Shown: positions 35,052-47,065, counted from the first letter of the stretch. The stretch is 64,000 nt of DNA from Triticum aestivum (GCF_018294505.1 NC_057802.1:313028209-313092208); one strand, 5' to 3'. Notes: generated by a model not told the origin, from the letters alone. Numbers and translations are program-made.

Positions 35052-36458
35052 TGATACGTCTTCGTCGTATCTACTTTTCCTAACACTTTTCCTCTTGTTT
35101 TGGACTCTAATTTGCATGATTTGAATGAAACTAACCCGGGCTGGCGCTGTTTTCAGCAGAACTACCATGGTCTTGTTTTTGTGCAGAAATAGAAGTTATC
35201 AGATTGGAACGAAACTTTTTGGAGAATTTTTATGGAATAAAAGAAAAATACTGGAGCCAAGAACCACCGGAGGGGGGCCCCTGGGTGAGCACAACCCACC
35301 AGGGCGCCTCCCCCCTCCTGGCGCACCCAGGTGGGTTGTGCCCACCTAGTGGCCCCGCAAACCCTGATTCCAACTCTATAAAACCCTATTTTCGAAGAAA
35401 AAAACATGGAGAAAGAATTATCGCATTTCACGAGATGGAGCCGACGCCACCTCCTGTTCTTCATCGGGAGGCCAGATCCGGAGTCCATTTGGGGCTCCGG
35501 AGAGGGGGATCTTCGATCTTCGTCATCACGAACCCTTCTCCATCGCCAATTCCATGATGCTCCCCATCGGGAGTGAGTAATTCCTCCGTAGGCTCGCTGG
35601 TCGGTGAGGGAGTTGGATGAGATTCATCATGTAATTGACTTAGTTTTGTTAGGGCTTGATCCCTAGTATCCATTATGTTCTGAGATTGATGTTGCTATGA
35701 CTTTGCCATGCTTAATGCTTGTCACTTTGGGCCCGGGTGACATGATTTCACTTCTGAACCGTTTATGTTATCACCACTATATCTATGTTCTAGATCCGAT
35801 CTTGCAAGTTATAGTCACCTATTACGTGTTATTATCCGTAAACCCCGGAGTGACAGTATTTGGGATACTTTCCAGTGATGACCGTGGTTTGAGGAGTTCA
35901 TGTATTCACTATGTTCTAGTGCTTTGTTCCGGTTCTCTATTAAAAGGAGGTTGTAATATCCCTTAGTTTCCATATGGGCCCCGCTGCCACGGGAGGGTAG
36001 GACAAAAGATGTCATGCAAATTCTTCCCATAAACACGTATGGCTATTTTTGGAATACATGCCTACATTATATTTACGAACTGGAGCTAGTGCCGTATCGC
36101 CCTAGGATATGACTGTTATATGATGAATATCATCCAACAAATTCACCGATCCAATGCCTATGAATTTTCCACATATTGTTTCTGCTAAGTTACTATTGCT
36201 ACCGTTACTGTTACGCTTGCTACAAAATCATTGCTATCACCGTTACTATTGTTGTTACTACTTCTATCAAAATTATCATATTACTGTGCTACTGATCATA
36301 TTGTTGCAGATAATTAATCTCCAGGTGAGGTTGAATTGACAACTCAGCTACTAATACTTGCAAATATTCTTTGGCTCCCCTTGTGTCGAATCAATAAATT
36401 TGGGTTGAATACTCTACCCTCGAAAACTATTGTGATCCCCTATAATTGTGGGTTATCA
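35052..36458 (+). repeat. 3' LTR of element A
   Basis: 1407 bases, TGATACGTCTTCG to GGGTTATCA. TATA motif TATAAAA at 35377-35383. It closely matches 1497-2900 throughout. Confidence 0.9.
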
Positions 36459-36470
36459 GTTGCTGACTAG

Positions 36471-36873
36471 GCGGCCCTCGCTATCCTCCGGTTGGAAGAC
36501 CGTTTGGAAAACGCGTTGGGTTATATCACTCGACGAGAGGTGCAGCGGGTCAGATTGATGAGGAGTTGCAGCCGGTGAAGAGACTGGGAAGGACCTGGAG
36601 TCGATCATGACGTGGCTGAACGAAGTTCCTGCTCGGGTGAAGGCTTGGAAGAAATCCGCTGCCCGGAGTGGTGCTGATGTGGCGCTGTCACTCGTCCACC
36701 TTCATTGCAAGAACATGGACGAAGAGAAGCTGAAGAATCTCTGAGTGGTGAACAAGAAGAATCTCAAGTTTGAGGATTTCTTGGAGACCTTTGCTGAAGC
36801 CGCCACACGCATCACCGACGGGATCGACCTGGAGACCTTCGTCGACCCAGCTAGCCCTCTGCCGGAGGCTTAA
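36471..36873 (+). pseudogene. Last exon of F antisense gene (fragment)
   Basis: It follows a plausible 3' splice site (CTGACTAG, ending 36470). Readable pieces in shifting frames are LRLEDRLENALGYI and then DLESIMTWLNEVPARVKAW and GADVALSLVHLHC, with TGA at 36742 and the final TAA at 36871. At least two small indels are present. The motif pattern (helix, then VKAWKKSAAR) resembles the last exon of D's antisense gene (KGARRRLRLW near 54370). It lies opposite to F pol. Function unknown. Confidence 0.55.
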
Positions 36874-37028
36874 AACATTTGATTGAATTTGCCCCGGAAT
36901 GTCGGGTGGTTGATGTAATGAAATACTTCGCCGAGCCTTGGGCTCGTTTTATCTCGGATACATTCGGATGGATCGAATCTTTGGTTTGAAACCTTTTGCG
37001 CTTCTATTTGCTTCTCGTGTTTTGTTTG

Positions 37029-37707
37029 ACTTTTAGGCGAAAGCTGGTTCACATCCAAGCCCTCGAGTGTGGAGCAGATCCACTCGGACTATTTTTGAAC
37101 TTAGGCGAAAGCTGGTTCGTGGCTAAGCCCTCGAGTGTGGAGCGGATCCTCACTCGGATTTTTTATAAACTTAGGCGAAAGCCGGTTCGCGGCTAAGCCC
37201 CCGAGTGTGGAACAGATCCTCACTCGGATTGATTATTAACTTAGGCAAAAACAGGTTCGCAGCTAAGCCCCTCGAGTGTGGAACAGATTCCCACTCGAAT
37301 TCTTTTTTAACTTAGGCAAAAACTGGTTCACAGCTAAGCCCCCGAGTGTGGAACAAATCCTCACTCATATTGATTGTTAACTTAGGCGAAAACTGGTTCG
37401 CAGCTAAGCCCCGAGTGTGGAACAGATCCTCACTCGGATTGATTGTTAACTTAGGTGAAAACGGGTTCGCAGCTAAGCCCCCGAGTGTGGAAAAAATCCT
37501 TACTCGTATTGATTTTTAACTTACGCGAAAAGTGGTTCGCAGCTAAGCCCCCGAGTGTGGAGCGGATCCTCACTCGGATTGTTTTTGAACTTAGGCGAAA
37601 GGTAGTTCGCAGCTAAGCCCTCCAGTGTGGAGCGGATCCTCACTAAGATTATTTTTTATCTTAGGCGAAAGTTGGTTTGCATCTAAGCCCCTGAGTGTGG
37701 AGCATAT
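37029..37707. repeat. 70-base tandem repeat array in F (about 10 units)
   Basis: Roughly 9.7 units of about 70 bases before element D, with the rest of unit 10 and a partial unit at 57186-57240. A typical unit has ACTTAGGCGAAAGCTGGTTC, GCTAAGCCCCCGAGTGTGG and a palindromic part (CCGAGTG, GGATCC, CACTCGG). Units differ at several positions. The array lies between the antisense gene and integrase end of F. Confidence 0.9.
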
Positions 37708-38178
37708 TGAGGGAGTCCTGGATTAGGGGGTCCTCGGACAGCCGGACTATATACTTTGGTCGGACTGTTGGACTATGAAGATACAAGATTGAAGACTTCG
37801 TCTCGTGTCCGGGTGGGACTCTCCTTGGCGTGGAAGGCAAGCTTGGCAATTCGGATATGTAGATCTCCTCCCTTGTAACCAACTCTGTGTAACCCTAGCC
37901 CCCTCCGATGTCTATATAAACCGGAGGGTTTAGCCTGTAGGACAACAACAATCATAATCATAGGCTAGCTTCTAGGGTTTAGCCTCTACGATCTCGTGGT
38001 AGATCAACTCTTGTAATACTCATATCATCAAGATCAATCAAGCAGGAAGTAGGGTATTACCTCCATCGAGAGGGCCCGAACCTGGGTAAACATTGTGTCC
38101 CCCGCCTCCTGTTACCATCCGCCTTAAACGCACAGTTCGGGACCCCCTACCCGAGATCCGCCGGTTTTGACACCGACA
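37708..38178 (+). repeat. 5' LTR of element D
   Basis: 471 bases, from TGAGGGAGTCCTGG to GACACCGACA. TATATAAA at 37913-37920 is a strong TATA box, and AAACATTGTG with polypyrimidine follows. The next bases TTGGTGCTTTCATTGAGAG are in the primer-binding position; I cannot name the tRNA. Confidence 0.95.
37913..37920 (+). promoter_or_regulatory. TATA box of D LTR promoter
   Basis: TATATAAA within CTATATAAACCGGAGGG; the same motif is kept in the 3' LTR at 56920-56927. Confidence 0.7.
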
Positions 38179-38225
38179 TTGGTGCTTTCATTGAGAGTTC
38201 CACTGTGCCGTCACAATAAGGCTGG

Positions 38226-39965
38226 ATGGCTCATCTTGTTGTCAAGGACAACATCACCTCGGGGGGAGCCCTGGCTATAGGCCAAACTCTCCGACTAGGC
38301 GGCTTCCTCATGACCGCCCGTTCGGCCGTTGCGCTGACGATGACTTCTCGGGTCATTAAAAACAGCCTCCACATCGGCTCGGGATTCGCCGAGCAGATGG
38401 ATCCAATGGAGCTCTCCTCCTTGAACGAGCTCTTGGATCGTGTCGCCGCCCTGGGAGTCTCTACAGACTATGATCGGATCGGGCATAAACCCGACCAAAG
38501 GGATATTAACTCTCCGCCGGTCACCCATCAGATAGCGGTGGTGGAGGAGCAACGCAGCGATTCTTCCTCTGCCTTGAGGACAAATTATGTCCGGATTCCC
38601 GAGCTCTCCGAGCCGGTTACCCGTCTACGGGAGGACATGGCCCAAGCATTGAACCTAGAATCAGACAGCGGGCCAGATCTATTGGGCAACATCCCGGAGC
38701 CCGAACTGCCAAGCTCGGAAACTCCTCCGCCCCTGGGTCTCAGATCGGGTCAGGGTTCGGACCTAAATCTACCCACCCACCCAGATATAAGCGATCTTTC
38801 CCACATTAGACAAGAGCCCCAAGAGACAACACATCACTATTGGGCCAGATTCCTCCTTGTAATGAGCAAGGTCAAGGACTGTCGCAAGGAAGATGCAATT
38901 TCATTCTTCTACAAAAATTGCATGGACAAGGGAATCCTCAACGCCATAAGTCGCCGTGACATAGCACACTTCGCTGACTTGGCAGCCATAGTACAGAAGT
39001 ACTGTGCAATGGAAAGCGCCTGGAAAACCCAAACAAAATTCTGGGATCCTCCGGCTCTCACTAGACCCCCCCCCCCCCCCGTCCGAACTAAAAGGGTGTA
39101 CTCTCGTAAGTCACCTGATCAAATTACAAAGAAACCAAAGCCCACTACAGGGCGTGGAACTGTACTGGAGGGATGGCTCAACGGGCCATGCAAAATTCAC
39201 AGTACACCTGATACCATGCCAACACACAGCCTCAGAGCATGTTGGATACTCCGGCAGGTGGCCAAGAGTGGCGAGGATCTCCTCATCCACAACACCACAG
39301 AGCACCATCCCGGGGAAAATAACAATACAGTATTGACAGTCTTCGAGACCTTCGCCTCGAATAATAGGCGCAAGCAAGCACTTCGCAGCCTTGCCGAAGT
39401 CTGCCATGTGACAGCAATAAATCCATGGAGCGATACGGCTATAACCTTCAATGCGAGTGATGAACCTAAATTCCGAACAGCCGTGGACGGTTTCTGGCTT
39501 ACTAAAGTGCTCATGGACGGTGGCATCGGATTAAACCTCATCTATGAGGAGACTCTTCGAAAAATGGAAATAGACAAGAGCCGCATTGAGCAAAGCAGCA
39601 CGACCTTCAGAGGAATCATCCCTAGTCGGGAGGCACGATGTGCGGGAAAAATCACACTAGATGTGGTATTCGGCACGCCGGAGAATTATAGGTCCGAAGA
39701 AATCACATTCCAAGTGGCCCCGTTCAGTAGCGGATACCACGCCCTTTTAGGGCGGGAGGCATTCACGATCTTCCAAGCTATACCCCATTACGGGTACATG
39801 AAGCTCAAAATGCTCAGGCCCAATGTAATTATCACTCTAGCTAGTGATCCGGACATAGCACTCCGCGCCGAAAATAAAACCGCCGCACTAGCCCTCGAGG
39901 CGTTATCCGAAGCCCTTGCGGCCGAAGAACTAACTGCGCTGCCACAGTGGACAGGGACGACGTGA
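38226..39965 (+). CDS. gag-pro: Element D gag-protease
   Basis: An intact 579-codon frame from the ATG at 38226, the first ATG after the primer-binding site. Gag core near residues 195-265 (HYWARFLLVMSKVKDC ... YCAMESAW). A proline run (about residues 281-286) is encoded by 15 consecutive C. A Cys-His stretch (CKIHSTPDTMPTHSLRAC) near residue 325 may be a reduced nucleic-acid-binding knuckle. The protease has its active-site Asp in VLMDGGIGLNLIYEETL (GAC at 39516) and the second motif ALLGREAF. The frame ends at TGA 39963. The RT region begins in another frame 16 bases earlier, either a frameshift mutation or a programmed shift; mutation is more likely given the other breaks. Confidence 0.85.
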   Translation: MAHLVVKDNITSGGALAIGQTLRLGGFLMTARSAVALTMTSRVIKNSLHIGSGFAEQMDPMELSSLNELLDRVAALGVSTDYDRIGHKPDQRDINSPPVTHQIAVVEEQRSDSSSALRTNYVRIPELSEPVTRLREDMAQALNLESDSGPDLLGNIPEPELPSSETPPPLGLRSGQGSDLNLPTHPDISDLSHIRQEPQETTHHYWARFLLVMSKVKDCRKEDAISFFYKNCMDKGILNAISRRDIAHFADLAAIVQKYCAMESAWKTQTKFWDPPALTRPPPPPVRTKRVYSRKSPDQITKKPKPTTGRGTVLEGWLNGPCKIHSTPDTMPTHSLRACWILRQVAKSGEDLLIHNTTEHHPGENNNTVLTVFETFASNNRRKQALRSLAEVCHVTAINPWSDTAITFNASDEPKFRTAVDGFWLTKVLMDGGIGLNLIYEETLRKMEIDKSRIEQSSTTFRGIIPSREARCAGKITLDVVFGTPENYRSEEITFQVAPFSSGYHALLGREAFTIFQAIPHYGYMKLKMLRPNVIITLASDPDIALRAENKTAALALEALSEALAAEELTALPQWTGTT

Positions 39966-41518
39966 TACTCGACAAAAGACCCAAAACCACCTCTTTTAAA
40001 CCAGTGGGCGAAATAGTCAAATTCCAGGTCCACCCAACGGACCCTACAAAAACAGCATCCATCGGGGAGCTAAACCCCACAACAGACGCCGCACTGCGAG
40101 AGTTCTTGCGCGAGAATTGGGACATCTTTGCCTGGTATCCTTCAGACATGCCAGGAATCCCATGCAGGCTGGCCGAGCATAGCCTTAACATTCTAAAGGG
40201 GTTCAAGCCGGTCAAACAGACTCTTCGGCGTTTCTCTGAGCCTAAGCGACAAGCCATGGGAGAAGAGCTAGCCAAGTTACTCGAGGCCGGATTCATTAGA
40301 TAAATAAAACATCCGGACTGGCTAGCAAACCTGGTGATGGTACCAAAGAAGGACAAATCATGGCGCCTATGTGTCGATTTCAAGGACCTTAACAAGGCTT
40401 GCCCCAAGGATCCATTCCCCCTCCCCCGCATCGATCAAATCATCGACGCCACCGCAGGACACGACTCATTGTGTTTCCTCGACGCATACTCCGGATACCA
40501 TCAAATTAAGATGGCGGAGTCCGATCAAGCCACAATGGCATTTATCACTCCATACGGCCCCTTCTATTTTAACACCATGCCTTTCGGGCTCAAAAACACC
40601 GGTGCAACCTATCAACGCATGATTCAGACATGCCTGGAAACACAAATCGGCAAAACAGTGGAGGCATACGTAGATGATGTGGTCATTAAAACCAGACACG
40701 TCGAATCCTTAATAGATGACTTGAGGCTCACGTTCGACAATCTCCGAACATATGACATCAAGCTCAATCCGGAAAAATGCGTTTTCGGCGTGCCCGCTGG
40801 AAAGCTCTTGGGCTTCATCGTCTGTAATAGAGGAAATGAAGCAAATCTGGCTAAAATCCAAGCTTTGTCACAGTTGGCTATCCCAACAGACCTCAAGCAA
40901 ATCTAGAAATTAACTGGATGCGTGGCTGCCTTAAGCCGCTTTATCTCCCGATTAGGAGAAAAGGCACTACCCCTTTATTGCCTTCTTCGACGCACCGAAC
41001 ACTTCGAGTGGACGGATGCGGCCACGGCCGGATTGGAAGAAATAAAAGTCGTCTTGGCCACCAACCCAATCTTGGCCGCGCCAAATGTCGTCGAACCAAT
41101 GTTGTTATATATAGCGGCAACACACCAAGTTGTAAGCGCAGTGCTCGTCGTCGAACGAGCGACGGACGGACATAAGTTCCCGCTTCAAAAGCCGATTTAC
41201 TACATATCCACTGTCCTCACTCCATCCAAATCACGGTACCCACATTATCAAAAGATAGCATACGCGGTCTTCATGGCATCCCGGAAATTACAACACTACT
41301 TTCAAGAGTGTTCAATTACGGTGGCCTCTGAAGTACCACTCAATGACATAATAAATAACCGCGATGCCACGGGCCAGATTGCTAAATGGGCTATAAAGCT
41401 CCTCCCGTTCGACATAACATATAAACCACGGCGAGCCATTAAGTCGCAAGTACTGGCGGATTTCGTCACCGAATGGACGGAAGCCGAACTCCCTAAAAGA
41501 GTACGGCGCGTACTCTAA
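39947..41518 (+). pseudogene. pol: Element D reverse transcriptase and first RNase H
   Basis: One frame covers the connection region, RT and gypsy RNase H, broken by TAA at 40301 and TAG at 40904. RT motifs: LCVDFKDLNKACPKDPFPLP (near 40372), FLDAYSGYHQI, MPFGLKNTGATYQRMI and the catalytic YVDD at 40667-40678. RNase H follows from about 40990 (LYIAATHQVVSAVL, YPHYQKIAYAVFMASRKLQH). It copies element RNA into DNA in the particle. Both stops are single-base changes in otherwise well-kept sequence. A frameshift near 41505 leads to the next domain. Confidence 0.9.
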
Positions 41519-41525
41519 TTGGATC

Positions 41526-42017
41526 ATGCACTTTGATGGCTCTAAGATGTTGGCTGGGCTAGGGGCAGGCGTCGTCCTGACATCCCCCACCGGAGATACA
41601 GTCCAATACGTACTCCAAATATTATACACAGACTCCAACAATGCAGCAGAGTATGAGGCCCTGTTGCATGGTCTCCGGATGGCAGTCTCCATGGGCATTC
41701 AACACCTAGAGGTGCATGGGGATTCAAACCTCGCAATATCTCAAATAAATGGAGACTTTGGCGCCAAGGACCCAAAAATGGCGGCTTACCGCAACGCCGT
41801 CCTCAAAATGTCAGCTCGGTTCGAGGGGCTTGAATTCCACCATGTGGTCCGAGAAAACAATCAAGCGGCGGATATCCTTGCCTGCATCGGCGCTAAGCGC
41901 GACCCTGTCCCACCTAATATTTTCTTGGAAAGGCTGTTTAAGCCATCCGTGGTGTGGGAAGGGGAGACTGGCAACAACGGTCCGGATCCGGACACAACCC
42001 TAGATCCCGAACACTGA
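41526..42017 (+). pseudogene. Element D second, archaeal-type RNase H
   Basis: A separate RNase H fold follows the gypsy one: MHFDGSKMLAGLGAGVVL (first Asp), NNAAEYEALLHGLRMA (catalytic Glu), VHGDSNLAISQING (Asp) and ENNQAADILAC (last Asp region). All four acidic positions are visible. This extra domain is known in the Tat lineage of plant gypsy elements. It is in another frame from the first RNase H because of a small indel just upstream, and ends at a TGA near 42015 before the integrase linker. Confidence 0.88.
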
Positions 42018-42060
42018 CGTAATCGGAGGCTCTGCCACCGAAATAACACCTTCGGCCCAC

Positions 42061-42512
42061 GTGATTATGGCTGTCATCGCCCCATGGACAGAACCCTTCT
42101 TGGCCTACCTAACTAGGCAAGAACTCCCTGAGGACCCAAACAAGGCACGTTGCATTGTGCGGTGGTCTAAAGCCTACAAGGTCCACGAGGGAGAGCTTTA
42201 TAAGAAAAGCGCTACCGGAGTACTTCAAAGGTGCATCTCCGAAGAGGAAGGGCGGCAACTTTTGGCAGAAATTCATGCTGGACTTGGCGGCACCACGCCG
42301 CAGCTCAGGCCCTTGTAAGCAAGGCCTTCCGTACAGGTTTTTACTGGCCGACGGCCCGAGCAGACGCACAGGACCTTGTTCAACGTTGCGTCGGTTGCCA
42401 GCTTTTTGCAAACCAAAGCCATATGCCACCTACCGCTCTCCAAATAATCCCCATTACTTGGCCCTTTGCGGTCTGGGGGCTTGATATGGTCGGACCCCTT
42501 AAAGGGGGAAGC
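42061..42512 (+). pseudogene. Element D integrase, N-terminal part
   Basis: A linker (APWTEPFLAYLTRQELPED) leads to the HHCC zinc finger (EIHAG...HHAAAQ...CVGCQLF), with a one-base shift near 42290. The catalytic core then begins with GLDMVGPL, whose Asp (GAT at 42483) is the first of the D,D-35-E triad. A copia solo LTR cuts the gene at 42513, 28 bases after this residue. Confidence 0.88.
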
Positions 42513-44251
42513 TGAAGGAAATATGCCCTAGAGGCAATAATAAAGTATTATTTATTTCCTTATATCATGATAAATGTTTATTATTCATGCTAGAATTGTA
42601 TTAACCGGAAACATGATACATGTGTGAATACATAGACAAACAGAGTGTCACTAGTATGCCTCTACTTGACTAGCTCGTTAATCAAAGATGGTTATGTTTC
42701 CTAGCCATAGACATGAGTTGTCATTTGATTAACGGGATCACCTCATTAGGAGAATGACGTGATTGACTTGACCCATTCCGTTAGCTTAGCACTCGATCGT
42801 TTAGTATGTTGCTATTGCTTTCTTCATGACTTATACATGTTCCTATGACTATGAGATTATGCAACTCCCGTTTACCGGAGGAACACTTTGTGTGCTACCA
42901 AACGTCACAACATAACTGGGTGATTATAAAGGTGCTCTACAGGTGTCTCCAAAGGTGCTTGTTGGGTTGGCGTATTTCGAGATTAGGATTTGTCACTCTG
43001 ATTGTCGGAGAGGTATCTCTGGGCCCACTCGGTAATGCACATCACTATAAGCCTTGCAAGCATTGTGACTAATGAGTTAGTTGTGGGATGATGTATTACA
43101 GAACGAGTAAAGAGACTTGCCGGTAACGAGATTGAACTAGGTATCGAGATACCGACGATCGAATCTGAGGCAAGTAACATACCGATGACAAAGGGAACAA
43201 CGTATGTTGTTATGCGGTCTGACCGATAAAGATCTTCGTAGAATATGTAGGAACCAATATGAGCATCCAGGTTCCGCTATTGGTTATTGACCGAAGAGGT
43301 GTCTCGGTCATGTCTACATAGTTCTCGAACCCGTAGGGTCCGCACGCTTAACGTTACGATGACAGTTATATTATGAGTTTATATGTTTTGATGTACCGAA
43401 GGTTGTTTGGAGTCCCGAATGTGATCACGGACATGACGAGGAGTCTCGAAATGGTCGAGACATAAAGATTGATATATTGGACGACTATATTCGGACACCG
43501 GAAGTGTTCCGGAGAAGTTTCGGATAAAACCAGAGTGCCGGAGGGGTTACCGGAACCCCCCGGGGAAGTATTGGGCCTTAGTGGGCCTGAGGGGAGAGAG
43601 AGGGCGGCAGCCAGGAGGTGGCGCGCCCCCTCCCATGAGGAGTCCGAATTGGACTAGGGGAGGGGGCGCGGCCCCTCTTTCCCTCTCCCTCTCCCTCTCT
43701 TTCCTTCGCCCTCTCTCTTCCTAGTTGGACTAGGAAAGGGGAGTCCTACTCCTACTAGGAGGAGGACTCCCCCCCTCTCCTTGGCGCGCCCCAAGGGCAG
43801 CCGGCCTCCCCCCTTGCTCCTTTATATACGGGGGCAGGGGCACCTCAAGGCACACAATTGATATACGATATTTTAGCCGTGTGCGGTACCCCCTCCACCA
43901 TATTACACCTCGATAATATCATTGCGGAGCTTAGGCGAAGCCCTGCGTTGGTAGAACATCATCATCGTCACCACGCCGTCGTGCTGATGAAACTCTCCCT
44001 CAACACTCGGCAGGATCGGAGTTCGAGGGACGTCATCGAGCTGAACGTGCGCTGAACTCGGAGATGCCGTGCGTTCGGTACTTGATCGGTCGGATCGTGA
44101 AGACGTACGACTACATCAACCGCGTTGTGATAACGCTTCCGCTTTCGGTCTACGAGGGTACGTGGATAACACTCTCCCCTCTCGTTGCTATGCATCACCA
44201 TGATCTTGCGTGTGCGTAGGAAATTTTTTGAAATTACTACGTTCCCCAACA
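42513..44251 (+). mobile_element. BARE/WIS/Angela-type copia solo LTR in D integrase
   Basis: 1739 bases from TGAAGGAAATATGCCC to ACGTTCCCCAACA with perfect duplications GAAGC (42508-42512, 44252-44256). No internal region remains. TATA motif TTTATATA at 43821-43828. Opposite orientation to the solo LTR at 10978. Confidence 0.95.
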
Positions 44252-45060
44252 GAAGCCATAAGAAAAAATACCTATTGGTCATGGTGGATAAATTCACCAA
44301 ATGGATAGAAGCCAAACCAGTTAAAACGGCCGAGTACGGACCAGTGATAGACTTCATATCCGGGGTTGTACACCGTTACGGCGTCCCCCACAGCATCATC
44401 ACCGATAACGGCTCGAACTTTACAGCCGACGAGGTAAAAACTTGGTGCAGCAACATGGGCATTAAGCTCGATTATGCCTCTGTCTATCACTTGCAAACTA
44501 ACGGTCAAGTCGAGCGAGCAAATGGTCTTATCATGAGCAGCATTAAACCCAGATTAGTGCGATCCTTGAAGGAATCAAATACGCACTGGGTCGAGGAGCT
44601 CGACTCCGTACTATGGGGGCTGCGGACCACGCCGAATCGCACTACCGGATACACACCATTCTTTATGGTGTACGACGCAGAGGCGGTACTGCCCTGTGAC
44701 ATAATTCATGACTCACCTCGAGTGCGCATGTACGAAGAGAAAGAAGCTGAGCTTGATCGGCAGGACAGTTAGGACGCCCTCGAGGAGGAGCGTGACGTGG
44801 CAAAAGCCCGCTTCGCATTCTATCAGCAACAGGCTCGACGGTATCAAAGCAGAGAAGTACGGGCCAAAACTTATAACGTTGGCGAACTCGTTCTACGCTT
44901 ACCAGAGAAGAAAAAGAACAAGCTCAAGCCCAAATGGGAAGGTCCCTTTGTTATTGACCAAGTTCTGACCGGTGGAGCGTACCGTCTGCGGGATGCATCG
45001 GCGAATCGACTCGAGCCAAACCCATGGAACGCAGCCAGACTCCGAAGGTTCTACGCCTAG
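44252..45060 (+). pseudogene. Element D integrase, core remainder and C-terminal domain
   Basis: Integrase resumes with LLVMVDKFTKWIEAKPV. The second catalytic Asp is in ITDNGSNF (GAT 44404) and the Glu in NGQVERANG (GAG 44512), exactly 35 residues between. WGLRTTPNRTTGYTPFFMVY follows. TAG at 44770 interrupts, then the same frame continues to 45060 with a basic C-terminal part (KKKNKLKPKWEGPFVI, GAYRLRD). It inserts element DNA into the chromosome. Confidence 0.9.
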
Positions 45061-45454
45061 TGCCGGACTATGTGTTCGTCTCCTTACCTCCGTCAAGTTT
45101 TTATATATCCGTTATCTGTCTTTTCTTTCTTTCTTCCCTTTTTCTTCACATCCTTAAAAGGTTAAAATGTGTCTTGACTACACAATCTTGACGCGCTAGG
45201 CGTGCTCATTATACCTGGGGGCTTCTTATACAGAAGCTTAACATAATTATGTTCCGGGCTTTATGCCCCCCGCACATGTGTTACTTTTCCATATGTACCT
45301 TTTCTTCGCCATTATATGCATCAATATGACTTAAGTTTTGGCCAAGCTGGGTTGCCTGGCTCTTGTGTTTATGCCCTACGTTGCCGTTAATTCGGCTAGG
45401 GCACAAGGGGAGCACCTCTGCGATTGTTACTGCTGGGTTAGCCGGATGTGTACC
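45061..45454 (+). other. Element D spacer after integrase
   Basis: Noncoding stretch between the end of pol and the insertion site of element E (target GTACC). D resumes at 53747. On the opposite strand this would be downstream of the antisense gene. Confidence 0.7.
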
Positions 45455-47036
45455 TGATACGTCTCCAACGTATCTATAATTTTTGATTGCTCCATGCTAT
45501 ATTATCTTCTGTTTTGGACATTATTGAGCATTATTATACACTTTTATATTATTTTTGGGACTAACATATTAACCAGAGGCCCAGCCCATAATTGCTGGGT
45601 TTTTTTCCTATTTCAGAGTTTCGCAGAAAAAGAATATCAAACGGAGTCCAAACGAAATGAAACCTTCGGGAACATGATTTTCGGAACGAACATGATCCAG
45701 AGGACTTGGACCCTACATCAAGAAAGCTACCAGGAAGCCACGAGGTAGGGGGCGCGCCTACCCTCCCAGGCGCGCCCTCCACCCTTGTGGGCCCCCTGTT
45801 GCTCCACCGACGTACTCCTTCCTCCTATATATACCTACGTACCCCCAAACTACCAGAGACGGAGCCAAAAACCTAATTCCGCCGCCGCAACCTTCTGTAC
45901 CTGTGAGATCCCATGTTGGGGCCTGTTCCGGAGCTCCGCTGGAGGGGGCATCGATCACGGAGGGCTTCTACATCAACACCATAGCCTCTCCGATGATGTG
46001 TGAGTAGTTTACCTCAGACCTTCGGGTCCATAGTTATTAGCTAGATGGCTTCTTCTCTCTTTTTGGATCTCAATACAATGTTCTCCCCCTCTCTTGTGGA
46101 GATCTATTCAATGTAATCTTCTTTTGCGGTGTGTTTGTTGAGACCGATGAATTGTGGGTTTATGATCAAGTTTATCTATGAACAATATTTGAATCTTCTG
46201 AATTCTTTTATGTATGATTGGTTATCTTTGCAAGTCTCTTTGAATTATCAGTTTGGTTTGGCCTACTAGATTGATCTTTCTTGCAATAGGAGAAGTGCTT
46301 AGCTTTGGGTTCAATCTTGTGGTGTCCTTTCCCAGTGACAGTAGGGGTAGCAAGGCACATATTGTATTGTTGCCATCGAGGATGACAAGATGGGGTTTAT
46401 ATCATATTGCATGAGTTTATCCCTCTACATCATGTCATCTTGCTTGAAGCATTACTCTATTCTTATGAACTTAATACTCTAGATGCATGCTGGATAGCGG
46501 TCGATGTGTGGAGTAACAGTAGTAGATGCAGGCAGGAGTCGGTCTACTTGTCTCGGACGTGATGCCTATATACATGATCATACCTAGATATTCTCATAAC
46601 TATGCTCAATTCTGTCAATTGCTCAACAGTATTTGTTCACCCACCGTAAATACTTATGCTCTTGAGAGAAGCCACTAGTGAAACCTATGGCCCCCGGGTC
46701 TATTTACCATCATATTAATCTCCCGACAACAAGCTATTTCTGGCGCCGTTTTTATTTTGTTTTCTTTACTTTGCATCTTTATCATAAAATACCAAAAATA
46801 TTATCTTATCATATCTATCAGATCTCACTCTCGTAAGTGACCGTGTAGGGATTGACAACCCCTTATCGCGTTGGTTGCGAGGATTTATTTGTTTGTGTAG
46901 GTGCGAGGGACTCGTGCGTGGCCTCCTACTGGATTGATACCTTGGTTCTCAAAAACTGAGGGAAATACTTACGCTACTTTGCTGCATCACCCTTTCCTCT
47001 TCAAGGGAAAACCAACGCAGTGCTCAAGAGGTAGCA
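45455..47036 (+). repeat. 5' LTR of element E
   Basis: TGATACGTCTCCAACG start, GGTAGCA end. TATA motif TATATATA at 45826-45833 downstream of a GC-rich inverted repeat at 45750-45785. Confidence 0.93.
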
Positions 47037-47047
47037 AGAATGATTTC

Positions 47048-47065
47048 TGGCGCCGTTGCCGGCGA
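47048..47065 (+). other. Primer-binding site of element E (tRNA-Asp type)
   Basis: TGGCGCCGTTGCCGGCGA, one mismatch (GGCGA for GGGGA) to the complement of plant tRNA-Asp, 11 bases after the LTR. Confidence 0.8.

Larger units (their letters stand above)
1497..36458 (+). mobile_element. Element A, Sabrina-like non-autonomous gypsy LTR retrotransposon
   Basis: LTRs of 1404 and 1407 bases (TGATA...TATCA) enclose a primer-binding site, a gag-protease ORF, a second ORF and about 2 kb of noncoding DNA ending in a polypurine tract. No reverse transcriptase, RNase H or integrase is present. Element B is inserted between 6398 and 32047, about 30 bases before the second ORF, leaving a near-perfect target duplication (CGTTG left, AGTTG right). 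The right flank after 36458 is element F. No clean target duplication exists for A because its left end is fused to a truncated copy. The family name Sabrina is from memory of the LTR start and is tentative. Confidence 0.8.
36459..37707 (-). mobile_element. Element F, middle fragment
   Basis: F resumes right of element A with an exon-like stretch on the plus strand, then a short spacer (36874-37028), then a 70-base tandem array into which element D inserted. Continuity across D is proven by the array unit resuming at 57186. Confidence 0.75.

Noticed and set aside
37029..37707. CRISPR-like appearance of the 70-base repeats
   Set aside because: Units are directly adjacent and diverge along their whole length, with no unique spacers, in a plant genome; this is an ordinary tandem array in a retrotransposon.
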